A stretch of DNA of 46,688 nucleotides from Acidobacteriota bacterium (GTDB lineage: Bacteria > Acidobacteriota > Vicinamibacteria > Vicinamibacterales > CAVVIG01): positions 1-46,688 of the forward strand of contig JAHFUI010000006.1 of the NCBI GenBank assembly GCA_023265175.1, written 5' to 3'. Below are positions 22,780 to 28,995 of the stretch, piece after piece. The notes beneath the pieces were generated by a model. The model saw only the letters and a list, made by a program, of their open reading frames with translations. It was not told where the DNA came from and made no database searches. Each line of letters opens with the position of its first letter. The first letter of the stretch is position 1. The translations under genes and the position numbers were made by a program.

Positions 22780-23009
22780 CACTCGGGCCATGCCTGCTCG
22801 GCCGTCCATGCGTCGAACTCATTGCGGCCTACCGGTTTCTTGCGATAGCCGTCGCGATGCCGTCGCTCGAGCTCCCGCGTGCGCAGACGCTCCAGTTCGT
22901 GGGTGAGCGCCTGGCGCGTGAACGCCGAGCGCGTGAGTCCTTGCTTACGGGCGACTCGATCGACCGTGGCGACCAATTCGGGCTCGAGCGTCATCTGGAC
23001 AGTTTTCAT
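22779..23009 (-). CDS. Ribbon-helix-helix antitoxin of the MazF-like pair
   Basis: Protein of 76 aa. The N-terminus MKTVQMTLEPELVATVDRVA is a ribbon-helix-helix (beta strand VQMTLEPE then two helices, with GLTRSAFTRQALTHELE as the second). The charged C-terminal tail (RHRDGYRKKP ... WTAEQAWPE) is expected to bind and block the toxin. A near-perfect ribosome site (GGGAGGGAAAG) lies just before the ATG at 23009, which rules out the longer frame upstream. Three copies of a 6-bp half-site around the -10 box upstream fit autorepression by this protein. Confidence 0.85.
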   Translation of the reverse strand: MKTVQMTLEPELVATVDRVARKQGLTRSAFTRQALTHELERLRTRELERRHRDGYRKKPVGRNEFDAWTAEQAWPE

Positions 23010-23039
23010 CTTTCCCTCCCTGGAGATGCGGATACTTGT

Positions 23040-23064
23040 AGCTATCGCAATAGCTATTATAGCT
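23040..23064 (-). promoter_or_regulatory. TA promoter -10 with overlapping half-site operator
   Basis: Read on the minus strand, a consensus TATAAT (23061-23056) stands 46 bp upstream of the antitoxin ATG. AGCTAT/ATAGCT half-sites occur at 23040-23045, 23050-23055 (perfect inverted pair, 4-bp spacer) and 23059-23064, the last overlapping the -10 box. A weak -35 (TCGACC) lies 17 bp upstream. The geometry suggests autoregulation by the RHH antitoxin. Confidence 0.65.
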
Positions 23065-23142
23065 CGCGCGGGCTTGAGGTCGAGTCGGTGTTCGATCTCG
23101 GTTCGCACTGCATAGCCGCCCGGTGACTCGTGGCTCGGACTT

Positions 23143-23353
23143 CTACTTCGCCGGCACCAGGCGCTTCAGTTCCTCGAACCAGGGTCGACGACCATGCTGG
23201 CGGACCGTCCGGCGAAATCTCAGGGTTTCGCTCGATGAACGTCGTCTGAATCAGCGGCTCGGACCTTCTCTGGCCGTCCAACACAAGCAGATTGATGTCC
23301 TGCCCAGTCTTCTGGCCGATTTCCCGCAGAACCACGCGCGTCATACGGACCAA
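23143..23353 (-). pseudogene. Remnant of a Ser/Thr kinase-type protein with TolB/WD40 propeller C-terminus
   Basis: One minus frame encodes TGQDINLLVLDGQRRSEPLI then QTTFIERNPEISPDG, a propeller segment typical of large acidobacterial protein kinases and TolB-like proteins (usually followed by RWLAYESNESG). Here the reading is lost right after SPDG. A second frame then gives PWFEELKRLVPAK and a stop (23145-23143), which is the usual C-terminus of the same family. The remnant thus keeps about 65 of an expected several hundred residues and has an internal deletion plus a frame change. No start or kinase domain is present. It lies between the TA pair and another decayed reading frame, in a spot that has accumulated deletions. 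Confidence 0.6.
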
Positions 23354-23368
23354 GCCAGGCGCCGGCGG

Positions 23369-23623
23369 TCAGGGCCATCGGATGGTGTCGGTCGATTTCG
23401 CGGACTCCAGCAAATCCTGAGCGCCACCCAGGAGGCAGACACGCGAGCACCACACCATTCCCATCAGAAATGTTGCGGGAATCAGAACGATCAGACACAA
23501 CCCCGCCACAGCTCCGGATAAGAAGTCCGCAGCTCCCCGAATCGCGAATGGCGTGCTGAAGATGGCGATCGGTTCCATCCACAGCAATACCGGATATCCC
23601 ACGAGGGCGCCGGCCGCTGTCAT
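23369..23623 (-). pseudogene. Probable fragment of a membrane-bound 4Fe-4S (NapH/polyferredoxin-type) protein
   Basis: An 84-aa frame with hydrophobic stretches (GALVGYPVLLW, GAVAGLCLIVLIPATFLMGM) ends with VWCSRVCLLGGAQDLLESA. This resembles the CxxxCPLGxxQDLL motif that follows membrane helices in NapH/RdxA-like ferredoxins, but with Leu in place of the usual Pro and only two cysteines before the stop. No ribosome site precedes the ATG at 23623. I read it as a decayed or truncated fragment. It could instead be a small membrane protein of unknown role. Confidence 0.35.
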
Positions 23624-23823
23624 TCACGGTGCTGGTCCCTGAACCTCGTCCTTGCCGCCGGGGGTCGTTTGTGCGACCATCGGCGTCAATATTTCTGCAT
23701 TCGCGTAAACTTGGGCACCAAGGACGCGCTCGCAGGCTTGGTGAGCCGAAAAGCGTGCAGACGGAGTGATGCCATCGATGTAAGTTAGTCGCTGAACCCG
23801 CGCGGGGATAAGGAGGTCGGATT

Positions 23824-26800
23824 ATGCGTCGATTCATGAGGATGGTTGTCGCGTCCGTCGCGTGCGCTCTCTTGTGGCCGGCGGCCGCGTATGCCCAAGC
23901 ATCCATCACGGGCGTGGTCAAGGACACCTCGGGGGCCGTGCTTCCCGGCGTCACGGTCGAGGCGTCGAGCGTCGTCCTCATCGAGAGATCCCGCACGGCC
24001 GTCAGCGACAGCAGCGGTCTGTACCGCATCGTCGATCTTCGGCCCGGCAGCTACGTCGTCACGTTTACCCTGACCGGCTTCAGCACGGTGAAGCGCGAGG
24101 GAATCGAGCTGACCGGATCGTTCACCGCGACCCTCAATGTGGACATGAAAGTGGGAGCGGTCTCCGAGACGATCACGGTCAGGGGGGAAACCCCGCTCGT
24201 TGACGTGCAGAGCGTCCGCCGCCAGACGACGGTGAGCGGCGACGTCCTCAGCAACATTCCCACGGCGCGCGGCTATGCCGGCGTCATGCTCCTCGTTCCC
24301 TCGATTCAGACGCAAGGGAGCAGCCCCGCCAACGTGCAGTTGACGCCCGGCATGATCGTGTTCGGGACCGCGGGCGGCCGGAACGGCAACGAAGGCCGTC
24401 TGCAGGTCGATGGACTGGGCGTCGGCGCGGCGCGCAACGGCGGAGGCGTGTCGGGCTACAACGCCGACGTCGCCAACGCGCAGGAGATCTCGTTCACCGT
24501 CTCCGCCGGCCTCGGCGAGGCGGAAGTGTCCGGACCGTCGCTGAGCATCGTGCCGAAAACCGGCGGCAACACCGTCAAGGGATCCATTTATCTCGCCGGC
24601 GTGAGCAGCGGCATGGTCGGCACGAATTACACCGACGCATTGAAGACCGCCGGGCTGGGCACGCCGGGCGCGCTGCTCAAGCTCTGGGATTTCACGGGCG
24701 GCGTCGGCGGTCCCCTCAAGAAGGATCGACTGTGGTACTTCGTCAACCTGCGGAACCAGGGGTCCCATTCGTCGGTCTCGAACATGTGGGCCAACAAGAA
24801 CGCAGGCGATCCGACCAAGTGGACCTACGAGGCCGATACGTCCCGTCCGTCCAGGTCCGCGGCCAGTTGGTCGATTGCCAGCATGCGGTTGACAACGCAG
24901 GCCACCCCGCGGAACAAGTTCAACGTGTATTGGGACGAGCAGAAGCCGTGCACCGGCGCGACGTATTCCGATACGGCCGACGGCTGTCGCCAGCAACCGA
25001 GCGATAAGAGCTTCATCTACGGCGGCTCCGCGGTCGCCGCGCCTGAGACGGCAACCTACGAGAACCGGTACCAGCGCGTGCAGCAGGTGACGTGGCAGTC
25101 GCCGTTCACGAACCGGGTCTTCGCCGAGGCCGGTTACGGCAACTACACGACGCGGTGGGGCGGCGACGAGATGCCGGGCAATCCGTCGCGAAGCCTCGTT
25201 CGGCTGAGCGAGCAGTGCGCTCCTATCTGCACCGCCAACGGCGGGATTCCGGGGCTGACCTATCGGTCGCAGAACTGGGCGGCCCACTACATGGGACAGC
25301 ACAACTGGCACGCGTCAATGTCTTACGTCAGCGGCGCCCAGAACATGAAGTTCGGCTACCAGGGCACGTTCTACGCCGACGACGAGCAGTACTTCACCAA
25401 CGACGCGAAGGTGGCGTACCGCCTTAACAACGGCGTGCCGAACCAGATCACCGAGACGCTCCACTCGAACCTGCGCACGCTTCGCACCCGGTACAACGCG
25501 CTGTTCGCCCAGGATCAGTGGACGCGCGGTCGGCTGACGCTGCAGGGCGCCGTGCGGTTCGATCATGCATGGAGCTACTTCCCGGAGCAGGTCGTGGGGC
25601 CGACGCGGTTCCTCCCGACGCCGATCGTTTTTCCCGAGAGCCAGGGGGTGAAGGGCTACAACGACATCACGCCGCGCGCCGGCCTCGCCTACGACGTCTT
25701 CGGCAACGGCAAGACGTCGATCAAGATCAACGTGGGCAAGTATCTGGACGCCGCGAGCAACAACAACGGGAGCTACACGATCACCAACCCGACGGCGCGC
25801 ATGGCCGGCAGCACGGAGTTGGGACAGCCGGCGATCACCCGGACGTGGACCGACAGGAACGGCAATTTCATCCCGGATTGCGACCTGTTGAATCCGCTGC
25901 TGCAGAGCTCCACCGTAGACTTCTGCGGGCAGATCAACGACCTGAACTTCGGAACCACCACCTTGAGCAACAACTTCAACCCGGCGATTCTCGAAGGCTG
26001 GGGCGTCCGTCCCGCGGACTGGGAGATCGGCGCGTCAATCCAGCACGAGGTTCTGCCCCGAGTCTCGGTGGAGGTCGGCTACTTCCACCGCTGGCTCCAG
26101 CATTTCTACGTGAACGACAACCTCAAGACCACGCCGGCTGATTTCACGGCGTACTCCATCACCGCTCCGTCGGATTCACGGCTGCCGGGCGGCGGCGGGT
26201 ACACGGTCCAGGGCCTCTACGACGTCGCCTCCACGAAGTTCGGGCAGGTCGACAATTACCTGACCTTCGCGGACACGTTCGGCGACTTCTATCAGCACTA
26301 CGACGGCATCCTGCTGAACATCGCCGCACGGCCGGGAAATGGGTTGACCGTGCAGGGAGGGCTCAACACCGGCAAGACGATCAGAGATCTGTGTGCGGTC
26401 AGGGCCGCGAACCCGGAGCTCACCTTCATCACCCCCGCAAACGCCAGTGGACCAGGAAACGTCTACGCGCAACCCACATTCCCGTACTGCCACTTGGACT
26501 CGCGGTTCATCACGAGGGCGACCGGCCTGGCGGCGTACACGATTCCGAAGGTGGACGTGCTGATCAGCGGCACGTTCCGGAGCGACCAGGGTGCGCCGCT
26601 GGCCGCGAACTACGCCGTGCCGAGCGCGGTGGTGGCGCAATCGCTCGGACGGGCGCCATCCGGGAACGTGACGAGCGTCACGGTGAACCTCATCGAGCCC
26701 GGCTCGCTGTATGGCGATCGCGTGAACGAGATCGATTTCCGCATCGCCAAGATTCTGCGGTTCGGTCGGACGCGGACCAATGTCGGCTTCGACTTCTACA

Positions 26801-26925
26801 ACCTGCTGAACACCAATCCCGCGTTGACGTACAACCCTGCGTTCACCGCGACCACGCCGTGGCCTCGCCCGACGGCGGTGCTGCAGCCGCGTTTCGCGAA
26901 GATCAGCGCGCAGATTGACTTCTAA
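23824..26925 (+). CDS. TonB-dependent receptor with carboxypeptidase-regulatory-like N-domain
   Basis: Outer-membrane receptor of 1033 aa. The signal (MVVASVACALLWPAAAYAQ) is followed by an N-terminal carboxypeptidase-regulatory-like beta-sandwich: ASITGVVKDTSGAVLPGVTV ... GLYRIVDLRPGSYVVTFTLTGF. A plug-like region follows (SETITVRGETPLVDVQSV, then GRNGNEGRLQVDGLG), and a long barrel rich in Tyr, Asn and Gly ends LQPRFAKISAQIDF with the terminal Phe expected for BAM assembly. The plug and barrel are the Oar-like type common in Acidobacteria and probably import oligosaccharides or bind polymer fragments. The ribosome site AAGGAGGTCGG is near-perfect, suggesting strong translation. The 200 bp upstream contains no gene and must hold its promoter. 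Confidence 0.9.
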   Translation: MRRFMRMVVASVACALLWPAAAYAQASITGVVKDTSGAVLPGVTVEASSVVLIERSRTAVSDSSGLYRIVDLRPGSYVVTFTLTGFSTVKREGIELTGSFTATLNVDMKVGAVSETITVRGETPLVDVQSVRRQTTVSGDVLSNIPTARGYAGVMLLVPSIQTQGSSPANVQLTPGMIVFGTAGGRNGNEGRLQVDGLGVGAARNGGGVSGYNADVANAQEISFTVSAGLGEAEVSGPSLSIVPKTGGNTVKGSIYLAGVSSGMVGTNYTDALKTAGLGTPGALLKLWDFTGGVGGPLKKDRLWYFVNLRNQGSHSSVSNMWANKNAGDPTKWTYEADTSRPSRSAASWSIASMRLTTQATPRNKFNVYWDEQKPCTGATYSDTADGCRQQPSDKSFIYGGSAVAAPETATYENRYQRVQQVTWQSPFTNRVFAEAGYGNYTTRWGGDEMPGNPSRSLVRLSEQCAPICTANGGIPGLTYRSQNWAAHYMGQHNWHASMSYVSGAQNMKFGYQGTFYADDEQYFTNDAKVAYRLNNGVPNQITETLHSNLRTLRTRYNALFAQDQWTRGRLTLQGAVRFDHAWSYFPEQVVGPTRFLPTPIVFPESQGVKGYNDITPRAGLAYDVFGNGKTSIKINVGKYLDAASNNNGSYTITNPTARMAGSTELGQPAITRTWTDRNGNFIPDCDLLNPLLQSSTVDFCGQINDLNFGTTTLSNNFNPAILEGWGVRPADWEIGASIQHEVLPRVSVEVGYFHRWLQHFYVNDNLKTTPADFTAYSITAPSDSRLPGGGGYTVQGLYDVASTKFGQVDNYLTFADTFGDFYQHYDGILLNIAARPGNGLTVQGGLNTGKTIRDLCAVRAANPELTFITPANASGPGNVYAQPTFPYCHLDSRFITRATGLAAYTIPKVDVLISGTFRSDQGAPLAANYAVPSAVVAQSLGRAPSGNVTSVTVNLIEPGSLYGDRVNEIDFRIAKILRFGRTRTNVGFDFYNLLNTNPALTYNPAFTATTPWPRPTAVLQPRFAKISAQIDF

Positions 26926-26935
26926 GGAGATTCAG

Positions 26936-26973
26936 GCGGAGGACGCAGAGGAGGCAGAGGGCGCAGAGGAGGT
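26936..26973. repeat. GAGGACGCAGAGG 9-bp-periodic repeat
   Basis: GGCGGAGGACGCAGAGGAGG then CAGAGGGCGCAGAGGAGG is a purine-rich, about 9-bp-periodic repeat, the G+C-rich counterpart of the ACACAAAGG repeat. It fills the gap between the TonB receptor and the next gene, and its last AGGAGG lies about 7 nt before the ATG at 26980, so it doubles as the ribosome site. Confidence 0.65.
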
Positions 26974-26979
26974 CCGGTC

Positions 26980-27990
26980 ATGACGCCCAGACGATTCGCC
27001 GCGCTGCTGATCGCTATCGTGATCATGTGTACGGTCCATGGTCACGCGCAACGACGAGGAGGCCCCGCGCCAGGACCGGCGCAGGAGATCACCAACATCA
27101 CGGGAGACTTGTACTTCGCGCGGACGATCAGCCACAGCACGGCATTCCTCGTCACCCCCGACGGCATCATTCTCGCCGATCCCATCAGCACGGAATTCGC
27201 CATGTGGCTCAAAGGGGAGCTGGATCGGCGCTTCGGCAAACCGGTGAAGTACGTCATCTACAGCCATTTCGATTTCGATCACGCGGAAGGCGGTGACGTC
27301 TTTGCGGCGACGGCGCAATTCATCGGCCACGAGAATATGAAGAAGAATCTCGACGGCAGGCTGCCCCGACAGCCGGGTGGCGCCGTCGACAAGAACGGGA
27401 ATGGCCGCCTCGAGCGCGACGAAGCCACGGGCGGGACCTTGGCCGCCTTCGATCGGCTCGATCGCAACCGCGACGGCTCGATCACGCCGCAGGAGCTCTA
27501 CGCGGACGTGCGCAGGCCCGATGTCACCTATGCCGATCGCAAGACCGTGACGCTGGGCGGCAAGACCGTTCAGTTGATTCACCCTGGAGTGAATCATTCG
27601 GACGATATGACGGTGCTGTATTTCCCGGCCGAGCGCGCCGTTTTCGAGGTCGACATCGTCTTTCCCAAGACCACGCCCGGGGTATGGGCCGACTACGATT
27701 GGACGCCTCTTCGGGACTGGATCGCGTCGATCAAGGCCATCGAGACGCTCGATTTCGATGTGGTGCTGCCGGGCCACGGCCGCCCTGGGACCAAGGCCGA
27801 CGTTGTGGCGAACCGTGAATTTCTCGAAGACGTGGCCGCGGCTGTTTCAAAGGGAATCGCTGACGGGAAGAGCCTCGACGAGCTGAAGCAGACGGTGACG
27901 CTCGACAAGTACAAGGACTGGCCGGGTTTCGCGACCGGCCGCGTCGCGCACATCGAAGCGGCGTACAACAACCTGCGCAACTACAAATGA
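26980..27990 (+). CDS. Secreted MBL-fold hydrolase with inserted EF-hand pair
   Basis: Protein of 336 aa with signal MTPRRFAALLIAIVIMCTVHGHAQ. MBL motifs: TPDGIILADP (near 60), SHFDFDHAEGG (metal motif HFDFDH at 96-101, HxDxDH rather than HxHxDH), LIHPGVNHSDDMTVLYFP (near 200), and LPGHGRPG. Between the metal motif and the second half lie two canonical 12-residue calcium loops: DKNGNGRLERDE (137-148) and DRNRDGSITPQE (161-172), both with Asp/Asn at positions 1, 3 and 5, Gly at 6, a hydrophobic at 8 and Glu at 12. Only 12 residues separate the loops, shorter than in calmodulin-type pairs. This implies Ca2+-dependent folding or activity outside the cell. Probable hydrolase, substrate unknown. 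It follows the TonB receptor by 54 bp and is likely co-transcribed. Confidence 0.85.
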   Translation: MTPRRFAALLIAIVIMCTVHGHAQRRGGPAPGPAQEITNITGDLYFARTISHSTAFLVTPDGIILADPISTEFAMWLKGELDRRFGKPVKYVIYSHFDFDHAEGGDVFAATAQFIGHENMKKNLDGRLPRQPGGAVDKNGNGRLERDEATGGTLAAFDRLDRNRDGSITPQELYADVRRPDVTYADRKTVTLGGKTVQLIHPGVNHSDDMTVLYFPAERAVFEVDIVFPKTTPGVWADYDWTPLRDWIASIKAIETLDFDVVLPGHGRPGTKADVVANREFLEDVAAAVSKGIADGKSLDELKQTVTLDKYKDWPGFATGRVAHIEAAYNNLRNYK

Positions 27991-28169
27991 AGGACGCCGT
28001 GACGGTTAAAGTCCTGCGCGTCGGCCCGACCTGATCAGTCACCCCCAACGTGCTGTCGTCGGCGTCAGCTCATTGTTGCTTTAGGCGGCTCCAATGTCGC
28101 TTCGTGTCGCAAACATTAAAAAAAGACTGGATGTCGCTCAATGTATTGTGCAACCAGAGGTTACGTCTT

Positions 28170-28201
28170 AGGATACAAGCGACGTGCTCAGGATACAACC
28201 G
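28170..28201 (+). promoter_or_regulatory. Direct repeats AGGATACAAGCG / AGGATACAACCG
   Basis: Two 12-bp near-identical direct repeats (28170-28181 and 28190-28201; one mismatch) are spaced 20 bp start to start, about two helical turns, and end at the ATG of the next gene. They could be tandem binding sites for a regulator or overlap the ribosome site (AGGA). No function is shown. Confidence 0.4.
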
Positions 28202-28513
28202 ATGCGTATGACATTTCTCCTCGTCGCGACGCTCGTGTTGCTTGGGGCAACCGTGGGCGTTGGCGCGGCGTCGAGCACCGCATCGATGACCGCGGGCGTG
28301 ACCGTGGTCAGGTCGTGCGCGGTCGGGACCCAGGCGGCCTCGGGAACGATCACTCTCGCCTGTTCGAACGGCGTCAACCAGGTCAATCTTGGCAGTTCCT
28401 CGACTTCCGACATTCGTCCGCTCGTCTCTGGATCCAACGCGCTGACGCCGAGTTCCGCCACGCGCGAGACGTCCAGTCCCAGCCAGCCGCTCGTCGTAAC
28501 TCTTAATTTCTAA
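28202..28513 (+). CDS. Small secreted protein, possibly a half-length spore coat U-like fimbrial protein
   Basis: Exported protein of 103 aa with signal MTFLLVATLVLLGATVGVGA. The mature part is Ser/Thr-rich with two Cys (VVRSCAVG ... TLACSNGV) and ends VVTLNF. That ending matches the VTATVNF C-terminus of the spore coat U subunits on the opposite strand, as does the Cys spacing, although the rest of the SCPU fold is missing. The ATG at 28202 is used; a GTG at 28184 would extend the n-region. The gene converges on the fimbrial operon, with stop codons 14 bp apart. I cannot assign a function; an accessory or degenerate fimbrial subunit is the best guess. Confidence 0.5.
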   Translation: MRMTFLLVATLVLLGATVGVGAASSTASMTAGVTVVRSCAVGTQAASGTITLACSNGVNQVNLGSSSTSDIRPLVSGSNALTPSSATRETSSPSQPLVVTLNF

Positions 28514-28527
28514 GAAGAGCTCGGCCG

Positions 28528-28995
28528 TCAGTAATTGACGATCGCGGTGATCGTGTCGGTGTACGCGCCGGCGCTGACATCCTGACTGGCGGGAATGCGA
28601 CCGTAGATCGTCCGGACGTAGTTCTGGTTGTTGTTGGGATTCGCGGGTTGGACGCTTTGCGTGCCGCCCGTGCCGTCGCCCCAGATGACGCTTCTCGCGG
28701 CGTTCCGATAGAGGTTGTACGACATCGTGTCCGTTCCGTTGGTCATCGTCCGCGGATTGAACGTCGCGCTGCTCCCCTTGCTCAACGTGATCACAAGGTT
28801 GGTCGCGCTGCCGCTGCAGCGATAGGTGAGCGTTCCGGTGGAGTCGGTCGCTGGGGCGCCGAACACATCGTAGGCGCCAAAGCTGACCGCCGTCGTCGAG
28901 ATCGTGCACGACGCCGCTTCCGCGCGGGTCGCAGACAGGAGTGCCGCGACGATGACGCCGAGCACGACGACGATGGGGCGCGAAGGCTGATTCAT
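28528..28995 (-). CDS. Spore coat U domain protein (Csu-type fimbrial subunit, possibly tip adhesin)
   Basis: Exported 155-aa SCPU-domain protein. Signal: IVVVLGVIVAALLSATRAEA. The mature N-terminus ASCTISTTAVSFGAYDVFG with GTLTYRCSGSATN and C-terminal YTDTITAIVNY define the Csu pilin fold with its one disulfide. It diverges clearly from the tandem subunits at 32933-35971. Its position last in the operon, right behind the usher, suggests the tip adhesin or a minor subunit, as in other Csu loci. The start codon shares ATGA with the stop of the usher gene. Confidence 0.85.
   Translation of the reverse strand: MNQPSRPIVVVLGVIVAALLSATRAEAASCTISTTAVSFGAYDVFGAPATDSTGTLTYRCSGSATNLVITLSKGSSATFNPRTMTNGTDTMSYNLYRNAARSVIWGDGTGGTQSVQPANPNNNQNYVRTIYGRIPASQDVSAGAYTDTITAIVNY

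Noticed and set aside
26932-27777. Minus-strand frame opposite the EF-hand MBL gene
   Set aside because: Antisense shadow; its C-terminus is merely the translation of the GAGGACGC repeat, and the plus strand carries the domain motifs.
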